From the NCBI GenBank assembly GCA_963669455.1, contig OY770026.1:434001-498000 (forward strand): a DNA stretch of 64,000 bases, given 5' to 3'. The translations under genes were made by a program, and so were the position numbers. This stretch comes from JAWKWH01 sp963669455. Its GTDB lineage: Bacteria; Pseudomonadota; Alphaproteobacteria; Rhizobiales; Rhizobiaceae. Below are positions 17,886 through 26,650 of the stretch, one piece after another (position 1 is the first letter of the stretch; each line of letters opens with the position of its first letter). The notes below the pieces were generated by a model, which ran no database searches, was not told the origin of the DNA, and was given only the letters and a program-made list of their open reading frames with translations.

Positions 17886-19123
17886 GGTTTTGTCCAGCGC
17901 CATTGCGTGACCGGCATGGCAGGCCGCCATCCGCTCATCGAACCAACAGGTTCGGCGCGGCTAACCGAAAATTTTGTCAACTCACCTCCCAGCCTCACAT
18001 GGCAATCGAGCAGAACAGCCTCCATCTCCAGCGTGATGGCATTGGCGACAAGGCGGCCGCCATTGCGCAAACCGGCGATTGCGGCGTCGATAATGCCATC
18101 CTTGCTGCCGCCGCCACCGATAAAGATCGCATCGGGCGCCGGCAGGCCTTCGAGAGCCTGCGGGGCTTTCCCCTCGACAACATTGAGACTAGGTACGCCG
18201 AACCTGGCGGCATTGATTTTGATCCGGTCTGCGCGCTTGCTGTCTTGTTCAATCGCGATGGCCTGCATGGAGGGATGACGCAGCATCCATTCAATCGAGA
18301 CCGACCCCGAACCGGCGCCGATATCCCAAAGGCGCTCGCCGCGTCTTGGTGCCAGTGCGGACAGTGTCAGCGCGCGGATTTCGCGTTTGGTGATCTGGCC
18401 ATCGTGATCAAACATGTCATCTGAAATACCGGGCGCCAGCGGAATGATGGCGGCGTCCGGGCCGGCTTTGACCTCAATGGCGACGATGTTGAGCGGATTG
18501 ACAGCCGGCAAATCAAAGGCAGTGGCGGTTGAGTGATGTGCCTTCTCATGTTCACCGCCAAGCGCCTCCAGCACGATAAACCGCGATCCGCCAAAGCCCG
18601 ATCCGGCCATTAGACCGGCAAGCTGGCGGGGGCCATTTTCGTCTGATGTCAGGGCGATAATCCGTCTGCCGGGGTGAAGCAGTGGGCGAATATACCCAAG
18701 CTCACGGCCGTGCAGCGATACCGTGTCGATATCCTGCAGCGCCCAGCCCAGCCTTGCGGCTGCCAGGCTGAAAGCAGATGCATGCGGGATGACGCACATT
18801 TCAGCAGGCGATACGTGGCGCGCCAGGGTTGCTCCGACCCCGTGCATGAACGGGTCACCGGATGCCAGAACGCAGACCGGACTGCCATGATGCGCGAGAA
18901 CGGCTTTCATCGCCGAATCGAACGGGGCCGGCCATTGCCGGGCGTCGCCCTTAATCAGGGGCCGCGCAAGGTCGAGATGCCGCTTGCCGCCAAACACAAT
19001 GCGGGCGGCAGCGATATGTGTCTTTGCCTGTTCACCAAGGCCTGCAATGCCATCTTCGCCGATACCGATGACCGACAGCCATTTTGAGGTTGTGGAACCG
19101 GCTGATTGATCAGTAGAAGGCAT
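17882..19123 (-). CDS. cobL: Precorrin-6Y C5,15-methyltransferase (decarboxylating)
   Basis: Bifunctional enzyme with two methyltransferase domains. Of 413 residues, the N-terminal half is a CbiE-type tetrapyrrole methylase (WLSVIGIGEDGIAGL) and the C-terminal half a CbiT-type class I methyltransferase with LWDIGAGSGSVSIEWM, which methylates C15 and decarboxylates. The start ATG 19123 is supported by GGAGG five bases before it. That GGAGG is inside the first codons of divergent cobK, so the two genes begin one base apart. Confidence 0.94.
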   Translation of the reverse strand: MPSTDQSAGSTTSKWLSVIGIGEDGIAGLGEQAKTHIAAARIVFGGKRHLDLARPLIKGDARQWPAPFDSAMKAVLAHHGSPVCVLASGDPFMHGVGATLARHVSPAEMCVIPHASAFSLAAARLGWALQDIDTVSLHGRELGYIRPLLHPGRRIIALTSDENGPRQLAGLMAGSGFGGSRFIVLEALGGEHEKAHHSTATAFDLPAVNPLNIVAIEVKAGPDAAIIPLAPGISDDMFDHDGQITKREIRALTLSALAPRRGERLWDIGAGSGSVSIEWMLRHPSMQAIAIEQDSKRADRIKINAARFGVPSLNVVEGKAPQALEGLPAPDAIFIGGGGSKDGIIDAAIAGLRNGGRLVANAITLEMEAVLLDCHVRLGGELTKFSVSRAEPVGSMSGWRPAMPVTQWRWTKP

Positions 19124-19124
19124 T

Positions 19125-19892
19125 ATGTCCTCCAGCATCCTCATCCTTGGCGGCACTACGGAAGCGCGCCGGCTCGCACAGACAGTTTCGTCCGACGGCC
19201 GATTTGTGGTCACCGTCTCGCTTGCCGGAAGAACCAAAAAACCCGTCTCGCATGCGGTTCCCGTGCGAACTGGTGGTTTCGGCGGCGCTCAAGGGCTGGC
19301 CGATTATCTGCGCGTCGAACATGTCGAACTGGTGGTCGATGCGACGCATCCATTTGCGGAAAATATCTCGGCCAACGCCGTTTCGGCCTGTGCCTTGGCC
19401 GGTGTGGGTCTGATCGTTCTTCGTAGACCCGCCTGGGTGGCCGAACCCGGCGACCGCTGGACCATGCACGAAAACATATTGTCTGCGGTTGCGGCGCTTG
19501 GAGTGCGCCCGCGCCGTGTGCTGGTGGCGCTTGGAAGGCAGGAATTGAAGCCGCTGGACGTTGCACCCCAGCATCATTACCTGGTGCGTAGTGTCGATCC
19601 GGTAGACCCGCCGCTGGCAATTCCTCATGTCGATTACATTCTTGACCGCGGGCCGTTCGATCTTGCTCAAGAACAGGTGTTGCTGACGGATCATCGGATC
19701 GACGGCATCATTTGCAAGAACAGCGGTGGCGAGGCAAGCCGCGCCAAACTCGTTGCGGCGCGTAAATTGCAGATCCCGGTTGAGATGATTGCCCGGCCGC
19801 AGGCCGCAGGTATCCCCGGGGTTGCTACGGTTGCAGAAGCGGTGGGCGCGATTGATCATTGGGCCTGCTCGCCTGCAAAACGCGGGGAATAG
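19125..19892 (+). CDS. cobK: Precorrin-6A reductase CobK
   Basis: NADPH-dependent reduction of precorrin-6A to 6B. 255 residues. N-terminal MSSSILILGGTTEARRLAQ is the family opening; the TKKP and DATHPFAENIS motifs and the C-terminal NSGGEASRAKLVAARKL follow. The ribosome site AGAAGG at 19115-19120 lies inside the cobL coding region. It is on the strand opposite to its pathway neighbours, and its last 37 bp overlap the 3' end of cobJ. Confidence 0.94.
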   Translation: MSSSILILGGTTEARRLAQTVSSDGRFVVTVSLAGRTKKPVSHAVPVRTGGFGGAQGLADYLRVEHVELVVDATHPFAENISANAVSACALAGVGLIVLRRPAWVAEPGDRWTMHENILSAVAALGVRPRRVLVALGRQELKPLDVAPQHHYLVRSVDPVDPPLAIPHVDYILDRGPFDLAQEQVLLTDHRIDGIICKNSGGEASRAKLVAARKLQIPVEMIARPQAAGIPGVATVAEAVGAIDHWACSPAKRGE

Positions 19893-20620
19893 ACGAGGGG
19901 GGATTTTTCTCCGCGCTCGATGATTCTCGTCTCTGCCGAACCGATAATAACGCATGTGGACATGTCGGCATTTTCAGGATCGGCCTGTTCAAGGCTCTGC
20001 ACGGTGATTTTTTCGTCCGGCCGCCCGGCCGCCTTGCCAAACACCACAGGCGTTTGCGCTGGCAGCAATTTGCGCAGCCGGTCAAAGGCGTCTCCCAGTT
20101 GCCAGGGCCGCGCCTTGCTCAGCGGGTTATAAAGGGCAATCACGAAGCCCGCATTTGCCGCCGCTTCCAACCGTCTGACAATCAGTTGCCAGGGTTTTAA
20201 ATTGTCCGACAGCGAGATCGTGCAGAAATCATGTCCCAGCGGTGCGCCCGAGCGCGCCGCAACCGCCAGCATAGCGGTGAGGCCGGGAATGATCTCGATA
20301 TCAAGCCGTCGCCATTTTTCCGGTCCGTGGTCGATCGCCTCACACACTGCCGCCGCCATAGCAAAGACACCCGGGTCGCCGCCTGATATCACGGCGACAT
20401 CGGCATCTGTGATTGCCAGCCTGATGGCCGCTTCGGCGCGGGCCAGTTCTTCGCGATTGTCGGATGCGTGAGCTATCTGGCCAGGTTTTAGCGACAGGCG
20501 TTTCAAATAGGCCGCATAGCCGAAAAAGTCCGTTGCGCGTTCAATTGCGGCTTTCGCTTGCGGTGTCAGCTGTTCGGCGCTGCCCGGTCCGATTCCGATG
20601 ATGGTCAGTCGCCCGCTCAT
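19856..20620 (-). CDS. cobJ: Precorrin-3B C17-methyltransferase
   Basis: Ring-contracting tetrapyrrole methylase of the oxygen-dependent pathway. 254 residues. Motifs: LTIIGIGPGSAEQLTPQAK at the N-terminus, VISGGDPGVFAMAAAV, and YNPLSKARPWQLGDAFD near the middle. Coupled to cobI upstream by a four-base overlap. It is the last gene in the run from DUF1636 through cobW, cobN, cobG, cobH and cobI. Confidence 0.95.
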   Translation of the reverse strand: MSGRLTIIGIGPGSAEQLTPQAKAAIERATDFFGYAAYLKRLSLKPGQIAHASDNREELARAEAAIRLAITDADVAVISGGDPGVFAMAAAVCEAIDHGPEKWRRLDIEIIPGLTAMLAVAARSGAPLGHDFCTISLSDNLKPWQLIVRRLEAAANAGFVIALYNPLSKARPWQLGDAFDRLRKLLPAQTPVVFGKAAGRPDEKITVQSLEQADPENADMSTCVIIGSAETRIIERGEKSPLVYSPRFAGEQAQ

Positions 20621-21348
20621 GACCGTCCCTCGCAGCCCGGAACCAGGATAATCGAGAAATAGGGCGCGATATCATCGGCTTTTTCGGTGAGCGGCATGAG
20701 CTGGCTTTCTTCCATTGTGCCACGCTCGACGTAGATTGCGGTGCCGATACGCCCCGCCTTTGTCAGCGCCCGGCGAATTTTGGCAAGATTGCGCCCGACC
20801 TTCATGACGACAGCAGCCTCGGTATCGGCAAGTCTGGCTGTTAAGCTGTCTTCAGCCAGCGTCCCCGGTATCACCGAAAGCACATCATTGCCTTGTGTGA
20901 TGGAAGCGCCGGCCTGCGACCAGCATCCCGACATGGCGGTAATCCCCGGGACAACTTCGGTTGGAAAGAGATGCGCCAGGCGGGCATGCAGATGCAAATA
21001 GGATCCATAAAACAAGGGATCGCCCTCGCTGAGCACGACCACCGTTTCGCCGGCCAGCAAATGTTTTTTCAGTACCGCAGCGGATTGCTCATAAAATTCG
21101 TCGATCTGTTGTTGATATTCGGCGCTGTCCTTGGGCAATTCCGTCGTGACCGGATATAGCAGCGGCACTTCGCAAAGGCCGTCGTCAAGATGGTTCTGTA
21201 CTGTGCGCCTGGCATTGCTGTTGTTGCCGCGCTTGGCGAAATAGGCCAAAACGTCGGCGCTGCGAATTGCATTGACCGCTTTTAATGTGAGCAGTTCCGG
21301 GTCACCGGGCCCGGTGCCAACGCCTATTAATTTGCCGGCTATGGTCAT
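20617..21348 (-). CDS. cobI: Precorrin-2 C20-methyltransferase
   Basis: Tetrapyrrole methylase converting precorrin-2 to precorrin-3A. 243 residues from ATG 21348 (MTIAGKLIGVGTGPGDPE), chosen because family similarity starts there and the preceding stop of cobH is two bases upstream. Motifs: VVVLSEGDPLFYGSYLHL and the C-terminal YFSIILVPGCEGR. Confidence 0.95.
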   Translation of the reverse strand: MTIAGKLIGVGTGPGDPELLTLKAVNAIRSADVLAYFAKRGNNSNARRTVQNHLDDGLCEVPLLYPVTTELPKDSAEYQQQIDEFYEQSAAVLKKHLLAGETVVVLSEGDPLFYGSYLHLHARLAHLFPTEVVPGITAMSGCWSQAGASITQGNDVLSVIPGTLAEDSLTARLADTEAAVVMKVGRNLAKIRRALTKAGRIGTAIYVERGTMEESQLMPLTEKADDIAPYFSIILVPGCEGRS

Positions 21349-21350
21349 TG

Positions 21351-21983
21351 TCAAATTCCGGTCTTGGCAATGGCGTTGACGGCAGCAGCGCAAAGCGCGC
21401 TCCCGCCCATGCGCCCGCGCACGATTGCAAAAGGAATGTTGAAACGGTTTTCGGCAAGTGCCTGTTTCGATTCGATGGCGCCGACAAAGCCTACCGGCAT
21501 GCCGATAATGGCGGCTGGCTTCGGTGCTCCGTTTTCGATCAGATCAAGCAGGTGAAACAGGGCAGTCGGGGCGTTTCCGATTGCAACCAGAGCGCCTTCA
21601 AGCCTGTCGAGCCACAGGGTCAATGCCGCAGCCGAACGGGTGTTCGACATGTCGGCGGCCAGTTGCGGTGTCCGTTCATCGCGCAGCGTGCAGATGACGT
21701 CATTATCTGCCGGCAACCGGGTTTGCGTCACGCCCCGGGCGACCATCTCCGCATCACAGAAGACTGGCGCCCCGTCCCGCAAGGCCTTCCTGGCGGTTTC
21801 GGCGAATTCCGGCGAAAATTCGAAATGCCGGGCTGCTTCGACCAGTCCACAGGCGTGGATCATGCGAATGGCGATATTCGCTTCGGCTTCGCTGAACCGC
21901 GTAAGATCCGCTTCCGCACGGATGATGGCAAAGGATTTTTCATAGATCGCATGGCCGTCCGTGATGTAATCATGTCCCGGCAT
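21351..21983 (-). CDS. cobH: Precorrin-8X methylmutase
   Basis: Moves the C11 methyl group to C12 to give hydrogenobyrinic acid. 210 residues from ATG 21983, overlapping the cobG stop (TGATG). The conserved catalytic histidine is in RMIHACGLVE, and the C-terminal FVGAIESKQAL and IVRGRMGGSALCAAAVNAI are typical. Confidence 0.95.
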   Translation of the reverse strand: MPGHDYITDGHAIYEKSFAIIRAEADLTRFSEAEANIAIRMIHACGLVEAARHFEFSPEFAETARKALRDGAPVFCDAEMVARGVTQTRLPADNDVICTLRDERTPQLAADMSNTRSAAALTLWLDRLEGALVAIGNAPTALFHLLDLIENGAPKPAAIIGMPVGFVGAIESKQALAENRFNIPFAIVRGRMGGSALCAAAVNAIAKTGI

Positions 21984-23308
21984 CAGCAAGGTTCCGTCTT
22001 TTTGGGTGCGAAAATCGCGGCTCGCAGGTTTTTGAGAAAAATATCCGGCGGTTCGTCTGCGCCATCGGCTTGTGTGCTGCGATAGCGTTTTGCAAGCGTG
22101 CCGAAATGTTCCGGCAGGTCTTGTGCAGATGTTTTGGCAGTTTCGCCGTTTGTGGGACCAAATTCACCGATCAAGTCGCAGCCATCCGGCTGGCCGATAA
22201 TGCTCACTTTCGGGCCTGCCGTATCGGCGCAGCGTTTGGCACAGCCGGAGATGTGGAGTGTAAACGACCCGTCAAGCAGCGGCGCTGCTTTGGCTGAAAT
22301 GTCGCCGGCAAGCTTTCTGGTATCGATTTCGGCGGAACCGCAGCGCGGCGCGCCGATGCAGGCCGAAATCGCAAGGCGCGGATCGCCAGGATCGGTCACC
22401 AGGCCAAAATTACCGGCGATTTCAACAAGCTTTGCAACCGCAGCGCCATCCATGCCGGTAAACAACAATGCGCGGCCGGGCGCCGGGCGGACCGAAGCGA
22501 TTTTCATCGCTTGCAGCGCTTCGATAAATCCGATCAGCTTTTTCGCATCGATCGCGCCAAAGGGAAGTCCAAGCCCGATGGCCGTCAAGCCATTGGTCTC
22601 AGCAAATGTGCCGACCGGACTTGTTTTGCGGTGTGCGGTCCGGGGTTTGACGGTTGTTTCGATCAAATCGGCAATCGTGCCGTGATCAAGATCGCGCCCG
22701 CGCGCGGATGGACCTGCCGATGCGATGCGCGTCAAAAGCTCGGTTACAACCGGTACGATGTCCGGTTGGTCAACAAGGCAAACTGGGGTTGCGGTATGGG
22801 CATCGCCGCCAACAGCGACATGCCACCTGGCCGATCCACTGTCTGCTATGGCCGACAACCGGATATCCGCACCAATGTTATCGATTGACAATTGTCCGCC
22901 GCCATCGACGACAATCGATGTTTTGGGCGCGAGGCCGGCTCTTAGCGCCGGGCTGACCGCGTTTTGAATGTTTGCCGCGACAGGGACCGGATTGGCGATT
23001 TCGTCGCGGTCGATACCGGCAAGCGGTCCGATGGCGATCGGCAGACTTTCTGACTGAAGGCCGAGCTTGCCAATTATGACAGCCAGCGCGTTGGCAGAGC
23101 CGGTGGTCAGTCCGCGAAGCTGCAGATTGCCGCGCCCGGTTATTTCCACCAGGCCGTTACCGTGTTTTAGCGCGCCTTGCAGAATGGCTTTGAATTGCTG
23201 AAGTGTCAGGATGCGGAAACCGGTATCGAGCCGCGCCAGCAAGCCATCGCCGGTCTGCATCGGCTGCAACAGGCTCGGACAGGCGCCTCTGCGATGAAAG
23301 CCGGTCAT
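21983..23308 (-). CDS. cobG: Precorrin-3B synthase CobG
   Basis: Oxygen-dependent hydroxylation/lactonisation of precorrin-3A, the marker of the aerobic route. 441 residues with the two-fold repeated nitrite/sulfite-reductase ferredoxin-like fold. Cysteines expected to hold the iron-sulfur cluster are in ACIGAPRCGSAE and ISGCAKRCAD. The first residues (MTGFHRRGACPSLLQPMQTGDGLL) match the family. The start overlaps the cobN stop by four bases. Confidence 0.94.
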   Translation of the reverse strand: MTGFHRRGACPSLLQPMQTGDGLLARLDTGFRILTLQQFKAILQGALKHGNGLVEITGRGNLQLRGLTTGSANALAVIIGKLGLQSESLPIAIGPLAGIDRDEIANPVPVAANIQNAVSPALRAGLAPKTSIVVDGGGQLSIDNIGADIRLSAIADSGSARWHVAVGGDAHTATPVCLVDQPDIVPVVTELLTRIASAGPSARGRDLDHGTIADLIETTVKPRTAHRKTSPVGTFAETNGLTAIGLGLPFGAIDAKKLIGFIEALQAMKIASVRPAPGRALLFTGMDGAAVAKLVEIAGNFGLVTDPGDPRLAISACIGAPRCGSAEIDTRKLAGDISAKAAPLLDGSFTLHISGCAKRCADTAGPKVSIIGQPDGCDLIGEFGPTNGETAKTSAQDLPEHFGTLAKRYRSTQADGADEPPDIFLKNLRAAIFAPKKTEPC

Positions 23309-26300
23309 GTCGCCTGCTCCATCAACCGCGCTTCATCGGCCAATTCGTGAAGGTCGTTGTCGATCGAGTTTCTCAGCGGATGCCACAGGCCGCGGCGCCT
23401 TGCCGAAGAAAACCGGTCCGCCATCGCGCGTGCTGCGGCCGGATTTTCCCGCAAAAGAAAATCGCGCACCTCCGGGTCGCCGAGATAGGCGTCGTAGACG
23501 GCCTCGATCAGGTTTTCAGCAACCGCATCGCTCGTTTCGGCAAATCCGATCAGGCGATCAACGGTTTCGGCAAACTCCGAGCCGCCGCGTGGCCCGTGGC
23601 GCAACTGGCCCTGAATGAAGCGGGGATTGATGGCGCGGGCGCGAACCACCCGCGTGATGGCTTCGGCAAGCGACCGGGCCTTTGGGTTTGCCGGGTCGGT
23701 GGTGTCGAGCGCGATGATGTCGGCTTTGCCGCCAAGGGCTGCGACGGCCGCTGAAAATCCGCCGACGAATGCCACTTCCGCCGATCCTTCGAGAATATCA
23801 CGGCCCGGATCATCGCCGGTGTGGACCAGAATATCGGCTTGCAGGACCTGTTCGCGAAAAATACCCGGGGTTTCACGACCGATGCCGTCGGCGCCGCCAA
23901 AACTATGTGTCGTGTTGGCGAGGTAAGCGTGACCTATTTCGTCGCGATGGTCCCAGTTTCCCGACTGCAGCATGTCTTCGATGCCAGTGCCGTAAACCCC
24001 GGGCGAGGAGCCGAAAATCCGCGCCGGATTTTTGCCGGTTTTTCGTCTTGCGGCGGCGAGCGGGTTTTCGTGATTTAGTTCATCGCGGGCCGCGACTGCC
24101 GCAATGGCGGCATCCATCAAGGCGATCTGGGTGGGGAACATGTCGCGGAAAAGACCGGATATGCGCCAGGTGACATCGACACGTGGCCTGCCGATCGATG
24201 CCGGTGGCAACACCTCGATACCGGTAACACGTCCGGTTGCCGGGTCCCATTGCGGCCGGCAGCCCATCAGCGCCAGGCCCTGGGCTATTTCCTCGCCGCC
24301 CGTGCGCAGGCTGGCGCTGCCCCAAAGGTCGATGACCAGCGAGCGCGGCCAGTCGCCATGGGTCTGCGTGTGGCGGCGCAGCACGGTTTCGCTTGCCGCC
24401 TTGCCGAGGTCAAAGGCGGTGGGCGTCGGCATGGCTCGCGGATCGGAGGCAAAAATATTGCGTCCGGTCGGAAAAATGTCGAGGCGGCCGCGAGCCGGTG
24501 CGCCCGAGGGACCGGGCCGGATATGGCGTCCGTCGAGCGCGGCTATCATCGCATCGGCTTCCGCCTTCGCACTGGTGATGCGGGTAGGATCGCTTTCACC
24601 GTCGCCGGCCTGGCCAAAGATATGCAGGCCGTCCTTGATTGCGAAATCCTTCACATCACACAGCCAGGCATCGATCTGCACGAGTGCGGTGTCGGGATCG
24701 TCGATGCTCTCGACGCCTGCCTGCGTGGCCAGACCCGTTTTGACGGCGGTATCGACGATGAGTTTTGCCAGCCGGTCCCGGCGCCGGCTGTCGAGGCCGT
24801 CGGCCTCGGCATATTCATCGACAAGGCGTTCGAGTTTTTGCTGATCGGGGCTGAGACCTGCCTCGGTCATCGGCGGCGGCAGATGGCCAAGCGTGACGGC
24901 TGAAATCCGCCGTTTCGCCTGCGCCGCCTCGCCGGGATTATTGACGATAAACGGGTAGATCACCGGCAGGCCGCCGGTCACCACTTCCGGAAAACAGGCT
25001 GAAGACAGCGCCACGGTCTTGCCCGGAAGCCATTCGAGCGTGCCGTGGGCGCCGACGTGAATGATTGCGTGACAGCCGAGCTGCTGTTTCAGCCAGAACC
25101 CGAAGGCAAGCAATTCATGACGCGGCGGCAAAACCGGATCATGATAATCCCCGCGCCGGTCTTCGCTTTTGCCCCGGTCGGGCGCAAGGGCAACGGTAAT
25201 GTTGCCGAATTGCGCGAAGCGGAAATGAAACGCCGTGTCTGGCGGATTGCCCCAATTATCCGTCACCCGATCGCGTATTTCGCCGGCAAAACAGTTGAAT
25301 TCACCGGCATAGGCCGCGCTTGCAAGTGCGACTGAAGGGGTGGACAGCATCCGGATGAGATCGCGCGGCTTATCTGGAATGCCGGTGATGTGATAGCCCT
25401 CCGCCTTTAAGCGGTGGAGCATTGCAAGCACGCTGGCTGGAACATCAAGGCCAACCGCATAGCCGGTACGGCCATCGGCACCGGGGTAATCGGGCATGAG
25501 GATGACAAGCCGCCGGTCTTTGCGCGCCGTGTTTCGCAGCGCCAGAAGCGCCTCGACCCGTTGAGCCAGTTGTTCGATACGGTCGGGTTCTGTGTGATTT
25601 ATCTGCAGGCGAAGCCCGGTCTCGTCTGGTTCGTCGGGCGCATCTTTGAATGCGATGGCGCCTGCAAATATCCGCCCGTCAAGCTCGGGCAGCACGACAT
25701 GCATGGCAAGATCGGCAGGCGCCAACCCCCTTTGGCCTTCCAGCCAGGCCTGCCGGCGGGTGGTTGCGATTGCTGCCTGAAATACCGGGACGCCGATACG
25801 GTCAAACAGCGGCGTGTCATCGCCTGGATGACCGGCGGCAAAGGCCGTCGTGGAAATGATTGCCTGGGCATCAAATGATTTCGATGCCTTTTCGACGAAG
25901 GCTGCAATCGATGGGTCTTTAAGACTTGAAACGAATATCGGCACCGGCGCCAGATTTCTCTTTTGGAGCGTTTCAAACAGGGCATCGATCGGCGCGACAT
26001 CGCCTGCCAGCAACATGGAACGGTAAAACAGGATCGGAATGACCGGTTTGTTATCCGCATTGGCGTCTTTAAAAAATTTCGCCGAAACGATCCCGTGCCG
26101 GGGATGATAATATCCGGCGCGATCAACCATGTTTGCCGGCAAATAATCGGGTTTTCGGCCGATCAGAGCCGAAAGCCTGCCAAGCAGCGCGCTGGCATTG
26201 CCGGGCCCTCCCTCGCGGAAATAGGTCAAAAGATCATCGAGTTCTGATTGCGCCAGCGTTGATCGATCGATCAGCCGCTGATCCATATCGCGGCATTCGC

Positions 26301-26646
26301 CCGGCAAAAGCGCGAGCTTGATGTTATTGGCCTTGGCGATTTCGGCCAGACGGTCGCAGCCATAGGCCCACCAATCATAGCCGCCGAGCAACCGGACAAT
26401 GATGATTTTTGCGTGTAAAGCGACCTGGTCGATCCACAGATCAACGGACATCGGATGGCGCAATTCGCGCAAAGGCGCAAGGCGCAAGGACGGCAAGACC
26501 GCCTGGTTGCGCTTCCATGCATCGGCCAAAACAGCCAGATCGCTGTCGGCAAATGACAGGCCCACCATATCCGCAGGCTCCTGGCCGAGATCGACAGGCT
26601 CGATCAGGTCGTCGAGCGAGGCAGAGGTGGTTGCCAGGATGTGCAC
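23305..26646 (-). CDS. cobN: Cobaltochelatase large subunit CobN
   Basis: ATP-dependent insertion of cobalt into hydrogenobyrinic acid a,c-diamide, with chelatase subunits CobS and CobT that are not encoded in this window. 1113 residues from GTG 26646 (MHILATTSASLDDL), where family similarity begins and just after the cobW stop; an in-frame ATG at 26688 would overlap cobW by 38 bp. Signature stretches include IIHVGAHGTLEWLPGKTVALS and SPGVYGTGIEDMLQSGNW. It is shorter than the roughly 1270-residue P. denitrificans protein but shows no internal break. Confidence 0.95.
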   Translation of the reverse strand: MHILATTSASLDDLIEPVDLGQEPADMVGLSFADSDLAVLADAWKRNQAVLPSLRLAPLRELRHPMSVDLWIDQVALHAKIIIVRLLGGYDWWAYGCDRLAEIAKANNIKLALLPGECRDMDQRLIDRSTLAQSELDDLLTYFREGGPGNASALLGRLSALIGRKPDYLPANMVDRAGYYHPRHGIVSAKFFKDANADNKPVIPILFYRSMLLAGDVAPIDALFETLQKRNLAPVPIFVSSLKDPSIAAFVEKASKSFDAQAIISTTAFAAGHPGDDTPLFDRIGVPVFQAAIATTRRQAWLEGQRGLAPADLAMHVVLPELDGRIFAGAIAFKDAPDEPDETGLRLQINHTEPDRIEQLAQRVEALLALRNTARKDRRLVILMPDYPGADGRTGYAVGLDVPASVLAMLHRLKAEGYHITGIPDKPRDLIRMLSTPSVALASAAYAGEFNCFAGEIRDRVTDNWGNPPDTAFHFRFAQFGNITVALAPDRGKSEDRRGDYHDPVLPPRHELLAFGFWLKQQLGCHAIIHVGAHGTLEWLPGKTVALSSACFPEVVTGGLPVIYPFIVNNPGEAAQAKRRISAVTLGHLPPPMTEAGLSPDQQKLERLVDEYAEADGLDSRRRDRLAKLIVDTAVKTGLATQAGVESIDDPDTALVQIDAWLCDVKDFAIKDGLHIFGQAGDGESDPTRITSAKAEADAMIAALDGRHIRPGPSGAPARGRLDIFPTGRNIFASDPRAMPTPTAFDLGKAASETVLRRHTQTHGDWPRSLVIDLWGSASLRTGGEEIAQGLALMGCRPQWDPATGRVTGIEVLPPASIGRPRVDVTWRISGLFRDMFPTQIALMDAAIAAVAARDELNHENPLAAARRKTGKNPARIFGSSPGVYGTGIEDMLQSGNWDHRDEIGHAYLANTTHSFGGADGIGRETPGIFREQVLQADILVHTGDDPGRDILEGSAEVAFVGGFSAAVAALGGKADIIALDTTDPANPKARSLAEAITRVVRARAINPRFIQGQLRHGPRGGSEFAETVDRLIGFAETSDAVAENLIEAVYDAYLGDPEVRDFLLRENPAAARAMADRFSSARRRGLWHPLRNSIDNDLHELADEARLMEQAT

Positions 26647-26650
26647 GGTG

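Noticed and set aside
23305..26646. CobN as truncated pseudogene
   Set aside because: It is shorter than the P. denitrificans protein but uninterrupted, with key motifs present and normal coupling to neighbours.
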